Below are positions 35,916-44,834 of a stretch of 64,000 nucleotides of DNA, piece after piece. The notes under the pieces were generated by a model. It had not been told where the DNA came from. It did not search any database and was given only the letters and a program-made list of their open reading frames with translations. Both the position numbers and the translations under genes were made by a program. Numbering within the stretch: position 1 is the first letter of the stretch; the number at the start of each line of letters is the position of its first letter. This stretch comes from Shewanella sp. VB17 (lineage in GTDB: Bacteria > Pseudomonadota > Gammaproteobacteria > Enterobacterales > Shewanellaceae): the NCBI RefSeq assembly GCF_013248905.1, contig NZ_JABRVS010000001.1:1922001-1986000 (forward strand), written 5' to 3'.

Positions 35916-36431
35916 ATGGGTGCAATAGCGGATTATCGTAATCGAAAAATAAGCCAAGTTAATGTAAATAAGAGTGCTGACATCCCATGTATGGAAGCGC
36001 CAACGGATGTTGGCCCCGCGATGAGCATTCTTGCGACCTTATTTGGTGTCAACGTTGAATGTGCCATCGATACGGCGCAGGCATTTATCGATAGCGGAGC
36101 CCGTGTTATTGGCATCGATCCAGCGCTTAAAGGCTCAGAAAAAACGGTTATTTCAGAGGTATCAAACGGTGTGATTGATGTCATAGCCGAATGTGATATT
36201 GATGAATTAACGCATGCTGCCAGCCTTGCCAGTGACTCAGCAACCGATATAGCCGATGCGAGCTATGAGGTATCAAACAGTGCCGCCGATATTGCCGATG
36301 CAACGGCTGAGATATCTGCTGCTGCAGATGAAATAAAAGAGGTGATCAGTGAGGTAAAAAAGTCGCCGGAGGTGCCTTTATCCTCGCCATCAAAGAGCGA
36401 AATGAAGCCCGAAAAAAGCTTGAACAAGTAA
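35916..36431 (+). CDS. Unrecognised protein inserted between capsid and small-terminase genes
   Basis: 171 residues from ATG 35916 with GGGAG 6 bp before. Residues 1-80 look globular (FGVNVECAIDTAQAFIDSGA, then RVIGIDPALKG). Residues about 95-145 are a Ser/Ala/Asp-rich repeated heptad stretch (ATDIADASYEVSNSAADIAD) that looks like a coiled coil. Ends lysine-rich. P2, HP1 and K139 lack a gene here. It shares a possible frameshift site with the next gene. Confidence 0.6.
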   Translation: MGAIADYRNRKISQVNVNKSADIPCMEAPTDVGPAMSILATLFGVNVECAIDTAQAFIDSGARVIGIDPALKGSEKTVISEVSNGVIDVIAECDIDELTHAASLASDSATDIADASYEVSNSAADIADATAEISAAADEIKEVISEVKKSPEVPLSSPSKSEMKPEKSLNK

Positions 36432-37108
36432 GACTGTCTGGCTCGGCATGTTACGCACCGAGTTTGCATTTGCAGTTAAGTGAACTTGATGGCGACCTTA
36501 AACAGTTAAAAGCGTTTGCCAGACGACAAGACAAGATAGCCCATAAACGTGATGTGTTGCTGCCCAAATGGCAACCCATAGTTGATAAATATTTGGCCGA
36601 TGTAGGCTCAAAGGAGATAGAACCCAGTGATCACCCTATTTTTGCTCGTTCTATTATTTGGCTATTTGATGTCGGCGACTTTGGACGAGCGATTGAGCTT
36701 GGCTTTAAGGCCATTGAGCTGGGCCAAGCGATGGCTGCAGGTATTCGCCGCCAGTGGCCGAGTTTTATTGCCGATACCGTTTTTGAATGGTGCGAAATAC
36801 AAGCAGAGCAGGGCCACAGCGTCGAGCCTTATTTCAGCCAAGTTTTTAGCCAGGTTGCACAGCATTGGCAACTGGCTGAGCCCATTACCGCTAAGTTCTA
36901 TAAGTTTAAAGGTCTTAACCTACTGCGCAGCACGAACGGCGAGGTTAAGGCGACCCAAGTGGGCGACATCAGCACCTTGCAACAAGCGGATGCCTTGCTA
37001 GAAAAAGCCGCCAGTTTGCACAAAGGCGTCGGCGTTAAAACCGTCAGAAATAAAATAGAAATGAGAATACGTGCGTTAGAAGCTTACGGCTCACAAGAGC
37101 CAAGCTAG
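36380..37108 (+). CDS. Terminase small (endonuclease) subunit, P2 gpM type
   Basis: The family reaches upstream of any ATG: VRLSGSACYAPSLHLQLSEL, then DKIAHKRDVLLPKWQPIVDK matches the gpM N-terminus, so the TTG at 36464 is too short. The frame is open from 36353 and has no ATG or GTG before the conserved block. An ATC at 36380, 6 bp after GGAGGT, is one start candidate. The other is a -1 frameshift from the preceding gene at A AAA AAG (36356-36362). Confidence 0.85.
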   Translation: MLAIKERNEARKKLEQVRLSGSACYAPSLHLQLSELDGDLKQLKAFARRQDKIAHKRDVLLPKWQPIVDKYLADVGSKEIEPSDHPIFARSIIWLFDVGDFGRAIELGFKAIELGQAMAAGIRRQWPSFIADTVFEWCEIQAEQGHSVEPYFSQVFSQVAQHWQLAEPITAKFYKFKGLNLLRSTNGEVKATQVGDISTLQQADALLEKAASLHKGVGVKTVRNKIEMRIRALEAYGSQEPS

Positions 37109-37217
37109 CGTAGGGAACGACTCCCAACCCCTCCAGTGCACTGGCTGAGTGTTTAACGGGCGACCGCTAAAAACCACTGTGACGCCAACTGCACTGAACC
37201 TAATTAATGAGAGAGCT

Positions 37218-37673
37218 ATGAGCGGATTTGGTTTTGATGCAGGTGAACAGACAAGCATTGCTATCGACACAGATAGCGGTTGGCCTGAGCTATCAACGGG
37301 TGAGTTTCGTACTCATCGCCGCATTCCAGAAACCTTTGAAGAGCAAGCTCTTGCTGATTCACTCAATCGCAGCAGCGCCGAGATCCAGCTGCAATTAACT
37401 GAGTACATTGCCGCAACAGGCAAGAATGTCCCGTTTGCACTTGGTATTGGTTTGACCCCTCACTTTAGCGACAAACAGATAAGTATTTATCGCGGCGCGG
37501 TATATGCCCGCAGTCATGCGGATTTGTTGGGGTATTTTTCTGCAGTAGACCAAAAGGAAGCGGGCAATAACAAGGCGCAAGACTCAGAACAACAAGACAC
37601 GATTTTATCTCAAAGTAGCCGTGGCATTCGCTTATTACTCGGCTTAGGCCGTGTTGGAGTGGATTCACTATGA
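37218..37673 (+). CDS. Head completion/stabilisation protein (P2 gpL type)
   Basis: 151 residues from ATG 37218 with GAGAG upstream; a longer reading from 37149 has a weak start. FGFDAGEQTSIAIDTDSGWP, then ALADSLNRSSAEIQLQLTEY and the ending RGIRLLLGLGRVGVDSL follow the gpL pattern. It closes the portal vertex. A perfect 12-bp palindrome CCAGTGCACTGG lies at 37132-37143 before it. Confidence 0.85.
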   Translation: MSGFGFDAGEQTSIAIDTDSGWPELSTGEFRTHRRIPETFEEQALADSLNRSSAEIQLQLTEYIAATGKNVPFALGIGLTPHFSDKQISIYRGAVYARSHADLLGYFSAVDQKEAGNNKAQDSEQQDTILSQSSRGIRLLLGLGRVGVDSL

Positions 37674-38167
37674 GGAACGAACCCCAGACAAAAACACAGT
37701 TGCAGCAATTAACTGAGTTCCTACTCGCCAGTTTACAGCCAGTGATTAAAGCCAACAATATCGATGCGTGGCAAGAGCGCGGCACACTAATATTAAGCGG
37801 AGAAGACAAGGGAAGCGATGGCTATCAAGTGGCCAAGTGGAAGCACAGTGCCGTTATAGCGCTTGAAGATTTTCCGCACAGAAAAATAAATCCTTATAAC
37901 CTATTGGCGATGGTTGCTGCCTATATGTTGGATAGCAATTGGCCGCGTGATATTTACGGTTTAGCGGATCCTGACATTGATATCGATGTGGTGAGTAAAG
38001 ACAATTCTACGGTATTAATAGAAGTGCAGCTGATGGATGACATCGATCTGATCCCTGATAACAAGGGCCCGATTCAATTTAATGATGGCCGCTATCGGGT
38101 ATCGCTAGTGCCTATCAATATTGCGGAAAGCATAGATATTGCTGTCAACATAGGCGGTGAATCATGA
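37670..38167 (+). CDS. Tail completion protein (P2 gpR type)
   Basis: 165 residues. YQVAKWKHSAVIALEDFPHR, then NPYNLLAMVAAYMLDSNWPR and PDIDIDVVSKDNSTVLIEVQ match the pattern of P2 gpR-like tail proteins. It overlaps both neighbours by four bases. Confidence 0.8.
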   Translation: MRNEPQTKTQLQQLTEFLLASLQPVIKANNIDAWQERGTLILSGEDKGSDGYQVAKWKHSAVIALEDFPHRKINPYNLLAMVAAYMLDSNWPRDIYGLADPDIDIDVVSKDNSTVLIEVQLMDDIDLIPDNKGPIQFNDGRYRVSLVPINIAESIDIAVNIGGES

Positions 38168-38811
38168 GTCTGATTATTACCCCTAATTCACACAATGCCC
38201 TGACAGTAAAGCAGCAACTTGCCATGCTGGCACTGCCTGCCAATAAACGGATTAAATTATTAAAGCAATTAGGTCGTAGTCAGCGAGCGAAAGCGCGGCA
38301 GCGGATACGTGAACAAAAGACCGTCTACGGTCAAAAGTTTGCTCAGCGTAGTGATGGTAAAAAAAGCAAATTATTAAAACGCTTGGGTAAAACCTTAGAA
38401 CCCTATGTCAAAAATGCTAATCGGCTCGAACTTAAACACAAGGCCAGCTTTACCGGACGTATTGCCGCATTACAGCAAGAAGGTGGTGCTGAACAGATGA
38501 GCAAGCAGCGCATGGCTCGTATTCACGGCAAGCCGGATTATAACGCGCTGTGTTCTCGCGCCCAAGCTCGTGCATTAGCCACTGAAGGTTATCAAATTAA
38601 ACGTAAAAAAGGCCGTACTTATCGTAAAGCAAGTATTAGCGAAATCATGGCCAATGTGTCACAAGGCCAAGCCTCGCTGATTTTGCAGCAGCTGAGAAAT
38701 AAACCTAAAAAACAACGCTGGAACATTCCGGTACCTGCTCGCCCATTTTTGGGTGACACCCCTGCCAATGTGCAGGCCGAATTAGCCACATTGCTCAGTC
38801 AAACGAGATAA
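38164..38811 (+). CDS. Virion morphogenesis protein (P2 gpS type)
   Basis: 215 residues, strongly basic (RSQRAKARQRIREQKTVYGQ). The end, NKPKKQRWNIPVPARPFLGD, is the phage virion-morphogenesis signature. In P2 gpS helps complete the tail or join head and tail. Confidence 0.85.
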   Translation: MSLIITPNSHNALTVKQQLAMLALPANKRIKLLKQLGRSQRAKARQRIREQKTVYGQKFAQRSDGKKSKLLKRLGKTLEPYVKNANRLELKHKASFTGRIAALQQEGGAEQMSKQRMARIHGKPDYNALCSRAQARALATEGYQIKRKKGRTYRKASISEIMANVSQGQASLILQQLRNKPKKQRWNIPVPARPFLGDTPANVQAELATLLSQTR

Positions 38812-38832
38812 ATCAATCAAGAGGATAGCCCT

Positions 38833-39939
38833 ATGTCATTAGGTGAAGTAACCGTAAACAATCAAAACCAAGGACAGGGTGAGGTGCAGGCCATCGAGCG
38901 GCACTTTCTGTTTGTTGGTTTAGCGGGCAATGAGGCCGAAGAAAGTCAGCTGTATTCGGTTAACGCGCAAAGTGATTTAGAAGGCATGTTCGCAGGCAGT
39001 GTACTACGAGAACAAATTATTGCCGCTCAGCTGAACGCGGGACAAAACTGGACGGCGGCGGTGTATCCACTGTCAGACAGTGAAACTATTGCTAGCGCGA
39101 TTGCTCATGCGAACGAGGTGCAAAGTTTTGAGACTGTGGTGGTGTGTGATGTGCAAACAAGCGCTCAAGCTATCAGTGGCATTGCAGATGTTGTGCTTGG
39201 TTTGCAAGGCTCACATGGCCGTTGGTGCTCGGCCATTGTCGCCTTGCTAGGTATTGATAATAGCAGTGAAACATGGTCGGCCTATGAAGCCAAGATGGTA
39301 AATATTGTAGCCGATTTAGCCCTGCCGTTAGTGATACCCGTGCCACAACTTAATGGCAATAACGCGGGCGTACTGGCGGGACGTTTATGTAATCGCAGTG
39401 TCAGTATTGCCGACTCGCCTATGCGTGTTGCAACAGGCGCGGTTAACGGTTTGGGCGTGATGCCCAAGGACTCAAATGATGCGCCGTTGTCACTAGCCAC
39501 GCTTAACACCTTAGCTAAAGCGCGTTTGAGTGTGCCGCAGTGGTATCCAGACATGGCGGGGGTTTACTGGGGAGACGGCTCAACTCTCGAAGCCCAAGGC
39601 GGCGATTATCAAGTGATTGAAAACCTGCGTGTGGTACATAAAGCCAGTCGTGAAGTGCGGGTACGCGCTATCAGACGGGTGGCTGACCGTATTTTTAACT
39701 CAACCCCCGCCAGTATTGAGTTAAACAAAAGCTATTTTATGCAGCCACTGCGGGCCATGAGCAAAAGCATCACAGTCGCCGGAGTGCCGTTCCCCGGTGA
39801 TATTACCCCGCCGCGTGATGGCGATATTGCCATTGCGTGGATGAGTAAAACCAAAGTCACCATAGCCATGATGGTGCGGCCCTACAACAGCCCCAAATCC
39901 ATTACCGTCAACATCATGTTAGATCTTAGCGTTCAGTAA
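38833..39939 (+). CDS. Contractile tail sheath protein (DUF2586 type)
   Basis: 368 residues. Begins MSLGEVTVNNQNQGQGEVQA, ERHFLFVGLAGNE; mid-protein SVPQWYPDMAGVYWGDGSTL, then RVVHKASREVRVRAIRRVAD. This sheath family replaces P2 FI in HP1/K139-like phages, so the virion is a myovirus. GAGGATAGCC precedes the start. Confidence 0.9.
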   Translation: MSLGEVTVNNQNQGQGEVQAIERHFLFVGLAGNEAEESQLYSVNAQSDLEGMFAGSVLREQIIAAQLNAGQNWTAAVYPLSDSETIASAIAHANEVQSFETVVVCDVQTSAQAISGIADVVLGLQGSHGRWCSAIVALLGIDNSSETWSAYEAKMVNIVADLALPLVIPVPQLNGNNAGVLAGRLCNRSVSIADSPMRVATGAVNGLGVMPKDSNDAPLSLATLNTLAKARLSVPQWYPDMAGVYWGDGSTLEAQGGDYQVIENLRVVHKASREVRVRAIRRVADRIFNSTPASIELNKSYFMQPLRAMSKSITVAGVPFPGDITPPRDGDIAIAWMSKTKVTIAMMVRPYNSPKSITVNIMLDLSVQ

Positions 39940-39972
39940 CGCTGAGACTAACGAAAAGTACTAGGAGCTAAC

Positions 39973-40425
39973 ATGCGTTTATCCGGAATGAATTTTAGAA
40001 CCCACATGGGTGACACTCAAATACAGGTTGATAGTGCCTCGGTGACCATTACCGATAACAGCGGCGTGTCACAAACAGCCGGAGTGCCAGACGGCGCGGT
40101 CGATGGTGATGTGGCCGCAAGCGGTGAGCTAACGGTTAATGCGGCTAATTTTGCGCTAATTAGCCAGCAAGCAAAATCAGCCGGTGCATGGCGCGCAATG
40201 GAAACGTTCGACATTCAGTTTTATGCGAAAACCGCACAGGATGAAATGAAAGTCGAGTGTTTCGGTTGCCGTATTAAATTGAGCGACTTGCTCGATATCG
40301 ACAGCAAGGGCGGCAGCGCCAGCTTGTTTAAAATTCCGTTTGATGTGACTAGCCCTGATTTTGTCCATATCGATGGCGTGCCGTATTTACGCCCTGAAGA
40401 AATTGAAAACATAGTTCAGTCATAG
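39973..40425 (+). CDS. Tail tube protein (DUF2597 type)
   Basis: 150 residues. MRLSGMNFRTHMGDTQIQVD, then AVDGDVAASGELTVNAANFA and YAKTAQDEMKVECFGCRIKL follow the DUF2597 family, always placed just after the DUF2586 sheath. It forms the inner tube. Confidence 0.88.
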   Translation: MRLSGMNFRTHMGDTQIQVDSASVTITDNSGVSQTAGVPDGAVDGDVAASGELTVNAANFALISQQAKSAGAWRAMETFDIQFYAKTAQDEMKVECFGCRIKLSDLLDIDSKGGSASLFKIPFDVTSPDFVHIDGVPYLRPEEIENIVQS

Positions 40426-40453
40426 CACTGAAAAAATAGCACAGAGAATAATA

Positions 40454-40663
40454 ATGGATGATGCAGATTTAGCAGTAAAACACCAAGAACAAGCAGAAGC
40501 AAGAGCACGGGCTCAGCGCCTTATTGCTAAGCCTGTAAAACCCAGCGCAAGTCACTGTATTGAATGTGATGAGGCCATTGCTCAAGCACGGCGGCTTGCC
40601 GTTTTAGGTGTCGAGCTGTGCATTGAGTGCCAAGAGCTTACAGAGAAAAGGGCAAATAGATGA
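40454..40663 (+). CDS. TraR/DksA-type C4 zinc-finger protein
   Basis: 69 residues. One zinc finger HCIECDEA then CIECQELT (CxxC-N17-CxxC), preceded by a helical arm. Phage TraR-like proteins bind RNA polymerase in the secondary channel. Typical K139-like position between tail tube and lysozyme. Confidence 0.88.
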   Translation: MDDADLAVKHQEQAEARARAQRLIAKPVKPSASHCIECDEAIAQARRLAVLGVELCIECQELTEKRANR

Positions 40664-41202
40664 CAAAAGTTCACTTTGGCTTTATTTCAGGTTTAGAAGG
40701 TGGCCCACGCTTAACGGGCTATGTGCCGGACTCTCAGTATTCAAATTCTGGGATCACCATTGCCACGGGTTTTGATTTGGGCCAGCGCAGCGTTCAAGAC
40801 TTGCAGCGTTTATTGCCTCATGCATTGGTCGCTAAATTAAATTTGTATTGTGGGCTAAAGCGGCAGGCGGCGTTATCTGTGTTAGCTCAAAAACCATTAG
40901 TGATTAATGAGGATGAAGCCTGTGCCATTGACCTGTGCGTCAAGAGTCAGCTACTTGAACAGCTCACTGAGCGCTATAACCGAGTATCTACTTTACCGTT
41001 TAATCAGTTGCCTGAGCACTGCCAAACCGTCATCGCATCGGTGGCGTTTCAGTATGGCGATTTAGCCAGTCGATGCCCTAATTTTTGGGCGCTCGCAATA
41101 GCGCAAAACTGGCCCGCCATGGATGCGGAGTTGTGTAATTTTGGTGATAGATACCCGACACGGCGCAAGCGTGAGGCTAATTATTTACGGCTGAGGAGTT
41201 AA
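40660..41202 (+). CDS. Endolysin, pesticin/T4-lysozyme-like
   Basis: 180 residues, no signal peptide. Catalytic Glu in FISGLEGGPRLTGYVPD, then GITIATGFDLGQRS and VIASVAFQYGDLA follow pesticin-type muramidases. It cleaves peptidoglycan at lysis and relies on the adjacent holin to leave the cytoplasm. Confidence 0.88.
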   Translation: MTKVHFGFISGLEGGPRLTGYVPDSQYSNSGITIATGFDLGQRSVQDLQRLLPHALVAKLNLYCGLKRQAALSVLAQKPLVINEDEACAIDLCVKSQLLEQLTERYNRVSTLPFNQLPEHCQTVIASVAFQYGDLASRCPNFWALAIAQNWPAMDAELCNFGDRYPTRRKREANYLRLRS

Positions 41203-41204
41203 CC

Positions 41205-41597
41205 ATGGGCTGGTTTTCACGCCTATTAGGCGGCGCTAATCCTATTGAGGCCATCGGCAAAGCGGGGGATGCGTTATTTACATCGGATGAAGAACGCCAG
41301 CAGCTAAGCAATGATCTGGCAGAGATAAAGCAAAAACCCATGCTAATGCAGGCGCTGGCTAACACTATGGCCGCGCAACATAGATCGGTATTTGTGGCGG
41401 GCGCGCGACCCTTTTTAATGTGGGTGTGTGGCTTGGGCTTTTTATTTGCCTTTGTGATTAACCCCATATTGCAATGGTTATTACCAGAACTGGGCACCCC
41501 TGAATTGCCACTCGATGTCATGATGGAATTGACTTTAGCCATGTTAGGCCTAGCAGGGTTACGCACCGTTGAAAAAATCAAAGGAGTGGCTAAATGA
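41205..41597 (+). CDS. Holin, 3TM type
   Basis: 130 residues. N-terminal amphipathic region (MGWFSRLLGGANPIEAIGKA), then RPFLMWVCGLGFLFAFVIN and a last hydrophobic helix (LDVMMELTLAMLGLAGL) match holins of the GTA/3TM family. Two base pairs after the lysozyme stop. Confidence 0.85.
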   Translation: MGWFSRLLGGANPIEAIGKAGDALFTSDEERQQLSNDLAEIKQKPMLMQALANTMAAQHRSVFVAGARPFLMWVCGLGFLFAFVINPILQWLLPELGTPELPLDVMMELTLAMLGLAGLRTVEKIKGVAK

Positions 41598-41851
41598 ATC
41601 AAGTGGCAGATTGGATGATGGTCGTTATGACATTTATCAGTTTAGTGCTGGGCGTGTTAGTACCGCTATTTTTCAGCCTGACTAATGCCCATAAAAATAC
41701 GGCTAAAGAGCTGAGCGAACATAAAACCCATGTGGCAGAAAACTATGCCACTAAAGATGACGTAAAAGAGCTGGGCGACCGCATGGAACGCCAGTTAAAA
41801 GACGGCATCACCGACATTAAAGAATTAATTAACAACAGGAATGCAGCATGA
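41594..41851 (+). CDS. Small membrane protein with coiled coil, possible inner-membrane spanin
   Basis: 85 residues: one N-terminal membrane segment (MMVVMTFISLVLGVLVPLFF), then a heptad-rich periplasmic-type stretch (KDDVKELGDRMERQLKDGIT). Overlaps the holin gene by four bases. Shape and position fit an i-spanin, but I see no embedded outer lipoprotein partner. Confidence 0.6.
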   Translation: MNQVADWMMVVMTFISLVLGVLVPLFFSLTNAHKNTAKELSEHKTHVAENYATKDDVKELGDRMERQLKDGITDIKELINNRNAA

Positions 41852-42308
41852 AGAAGCCCATTACTCTCACCATCGGTACTACAGAATTTAACTTTAACAT
41901 GACAGCCAATGACCACTCGGATTATATCGATATCATCGGCCGTGGTGGTTCGTTAACGTCGGCGTCAAATAACTTTGTGATCCGCACCATCGATAAAGAG
42001 CAAAAAGAAGAGTTTAAAAAATTGCTTGCAGAGTCACCAGGCGCGGAGGTGCAAATAGCGGGGACATTAAAAGGTGAGTTCGCGCCAATTCTGGACATTG
42101 CCGTAAAAAAATAACCGCGCTGGTTGAGTCGATTGATAACAACCAGTTTGAGCAGATGTTGACCATTAGACGGCACCTGTTACCCCATGAAGATGACAGT
42201 GAGCAGTCGATAGCCCGCGCACTGTGGCTACACAAGAACAATATACAAAACCTTGAAATAGTCACCGCCAACGGGGTGAATAGGGCGTTTTCAGGTAAGT
42301 CTAATTAG
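41848..42308 (+). CDS. Tail assembly chaperone, E and frameshifted E+E'
   Basis: The zero frame (41848-42114) encodes 88 residues ending DIAVKK. The last codons read GTA AAA AAA TAA, placing the slippery heptamer A AAA AAA (42105-42111) just before the stop. A -1 slip continues in frame as ITALVESIDNNQFEQMLTIR and runs to TAG 42306-42308, about 65 more residues. This matches the E/E+E' and lambda G/GT chaperones, which lie just before the tape measure and need exactly such a frameshift. Efficiency is not known. Confidence 0.88.
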
Positions 42309-42327
42309 TAAAGGAGAGTGAACTGTT

Positions 42328-44475
42328 ATGAGCTTACCAAGACCTTTGATGTTCACCGTTGGGTTAGTTGACCAAATTACTAAACCCATCGCTAGAATAT
42401 CGCAACAGTTCAATGGGCTGGCGTCGAACTATCAAGCAGGCACCATGCAGATGGCCACTGGCGTGGGCGGCATGGCGGCGGCAGGTTATGCGCTGCAAAG
42501 TGCCTTAATGCCAGCGATTGAAATGGACCGAGTATTGGGTGAGGTTAAATCGCTGGATGTACGAGATTCAGCCCTTAAGCAATTAGCTAATACTTCTTAT
42601 GAATACGCGCTTAAATATGGCAAGTCGTCCACCGAATTTGTGAGCTCAAGTTATGACATTCAGTCGGCTATTGCCGGGCTGAGTGATGCCGATTTATCTC
42701 AGTTTACACTGGCCTCAAACGTGCTTGCTACAGCAACCAAAGCCGATGCTGGCACCATTACTAATTACATGGGCACCATGTATGGCATCTTTAAAAGCAA
42801 TGCTAATGCTATGGGTAAAAGTGATTGGGTGAACCAAGTCACAGGCATGACGGCCACCGCGGTGCAAGCGTTTAAAACCACTGGTGCAGAAATGTCGGGT
42901 GCATTTACAGCTATCGGCGCAGAGGCACAAAGCGCAGGCGTTGGGATGCATGAGCAAATGGCCATTTTGGGCACGCTGCAAGCGACTATGTCGGGCAGTG
43001 AGTCAGGTACTAAGTACAAGGCGTTCTTAGCCGGAGTGGGTAAAGCACAGAAAGCATTGAACCTGCAATTTACCAATGCCCAAGGCAGTTTGCTGCCTAT
43101 GGTCGACATACTGACCAAAATTAAAGGAAAGTACGGCGAAACCTTAGAGGTGGCAGAAAGTGACGCACTGGCTAAAGCCTTTGGCTCATCTGAAGCGGTA
43201 TCAACGGTTAAATTACTGATGGGCGATATCGACAGTTTGTCAGGTTCAATAAATGCCCTTGGTCAGGTTAAAGGCATGGGCAAGGCTGAACAGATGGCAG
43301 CAGCTATGACCGACCAAAGCGAGCGTTTAAGCCAATCTTGGTTTGTTATTCGTGCCGCGTTTGGCTCTGCCGTGTTGCCCGCGTTTAATGAGTTTGTCGG
43401 CTGGGTAGCCGATATGGGTAAAGAGGTGTTGTGGTTTACCCAAACATTCCCCAATTTAACCCGCGTGTTGGGTTATGGTGCCATCGCGATTTTAGGCCTC
43501 GTTGCCGCTGGAGGGCTGCTTACTATGACGTGTGGCTTGTTAAAGATGAGCTATGCTGGATTGAAAATAATGCTTTCTGGATTGAAAGTCGTTGGTAATG
43601 GGCTGCTATGGGTGAAAAAAGCTCTAACGCTTTCATCTTTGGCTGGAGCTGCTGCCACAGTGATAGAAACGACCATGAGTTGGGGAATGGTGGCAGCAAC
43701 TAAAGCGGCCACCGCTGCCATGTGGATTGCGAATACTGCTTCTAAGGCGTGGGCTTTAACAACGGGCGTACTTTCTGGTGTTTTTCAAGTGCTACGAACG
43801 GTCATTTGGACGGTGACAGCGGCTATGTTAGCGAATCCTATGGTATTGGTAATCGGTGCCGCAATTGTGGCTGTTAGCGCACTGGTGTATTACTGGGACG
43901 ATTTAGTCGCCACCATGTCAAACTGTGAGTGGGTGCAAGGTTTAGTGAGTGTATTTAGCAATGCATGGGAATCACTAAAGGGCATGTTTATTGATTACCT
44001 GAATTGGTATATCGACAAATTGAATTATATACCTGGTGTAGAAATAGACTTGATCCCGAGCATGGGTGAAGTTGACTCTGCCGCATTGCAGTCAACCCTA
44101 CCTGACGCACTTAAGAACCACAACCAACAGGCTATCCCGTCATGGATGCAGCAAACCGCCGCCAATGATATTGCGCCGCCTGTGCCTATGGTTGGCCCGT
44201 GGATGAACAGCCCGTTAGAGGCAGTATCAACCCCGTCAATGCAGCAAACCTTAGATGTATCGTCAATTAACGCTAAACCTGTGGCAAACGAGTCTATTAG
44301 TAATGTGATAAGCCCGCGCATTAATCAGCAAGCAGCAATGAGCGCACAGGCCAATAGAGTGGCCAACCAATCAAGCAGTAAGAGCCAGAGCTTTGGTGAT
44401 GTGATCATTAAAAACCCACCTAAAAACTTCAGTTTGGCTGAAATTGCCGACCAACAGGAGCTAATGACCGGATGA
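42328..44475 (+). CDS. Tail tape measure protein
   Basis: 715 residues, starting MSLPRPLMFTVGLVDQITKP. The central TMP core has FTLASNVLATATKADAGTIT and GMHEQMAILGTLQATMSGSE. Hydrophobic segments are at about residues 385-405 and 500-530. It sets the tail length; 715 residues suggests a tail of roughly 100 nm, by the usual rule. Confidence 0.93.
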   Translation: MSLPRPLMFTVGLVDQITKPIARISQQFNGLASNYQAGTMQMATGVGGMAAAGYALQSALMPAIEMDRVLGEVKSLDVRDSALKQLANTSYEYALKYGKSSTEFVSSSYDIQSAIAGLSDADLSQFTLASNVLATATKADAGTITNYMGTMYGIFKSNANAMGKSDWVNQVTGMTATAVQAFKTTGAEMSGAFTAIGAEAQSAGVGMHEQMAILGTLQATMSGSESGTKYKAFLAGVGKAQKALNLQFTNAQGSLLPMVDILTKIKGKYGETLEVAESDALAKAFGSSEAVSTVKLLMGDIDSLSGSINALGQVKGMGKAEQMAAAMTDQSERLSQSWFVIRAAFGSAVLPAFNEFVGWVADMGKEVLWFTQTFPNLTRVLGYGAIAILGLVAAGGLLTMTCGLLKMSYAGLKIMLSGLKVVGNGLLWVKKALTLSSLAGAAATVIETTMSWGMVAATKAATAAMWIANTASKAWALTTGVLSGVFQVLRTVIWTVTAAMLANPMVLVIGAAIVAVSALVYYWDDLVATMSNCEWVQGLVSVFSNAWESLKGMFIDYLNWYIDKLNYIPGVEIDLIPSMGEVDSAALQSTLPDALKNHNQQAIPSWMQQTAANDIAPPVPMVGPWMNSPLEAVSTPSMQQTLDVSSINAKPVANESISNVISPRINQQAAMSAQANRVANQSSSKSQSFGDVIIKNPPKNFSLAEIADQQELMTG

Positions 44476-44834
44476 GTACCTTAAATAAATACAGCGATTT
44501 GCTTATTGTCGACGGCGGTTTGTCGCTTGATGTCGGCGCACAGCCAAATTTAACCAATACCCGCGCCAGTATTGCGCAAGATGTTAAACATCTACTGATG
44601 GAATCGGGCCTTGTAACTAAATTGCTGGCCCAGCGTAGCGTCACCATGCGCAATGACGTGTACACCGAAATGGAATTACTGATTGAAACGGACGTTCGCT
44701 TAGTACCAGGTTCTATTAGTTTAGATACTCAATCGCCATCGCTGATTGCGATCACCGCCACGACCTATGAATTTGGTCAACTGGCAGTTAACGTAAGTAA
44801 TACAGAGGTACGCTATGCCACGCCCACAGGTTGA
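44472..44834 (+). CDS. Baseplate-associated protein, DUF2590 (gpW-like position)
   Basis: 120 residues. Reads LSLDVGAQPNLTNTRASIAQ, then DVKHLLMESGLVTKLLAQRS. The DUF2590 family lies between tape measure and baseplate J in K139-like phages, where P2 gpW/gp25 sits. Overlaps both neighbours. Confidence 0.8.
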   Translation: MSTLNKYSDLLIVDGGLSLDVGAQPNLTNTRASIAQDVKHLLMESGLVTKLLAQRSVTMRNDVYTEMELLIETDVRLVPGSISLDTQSPSLIAITATTYEFGQLAVNVSNTEVRYATPTG

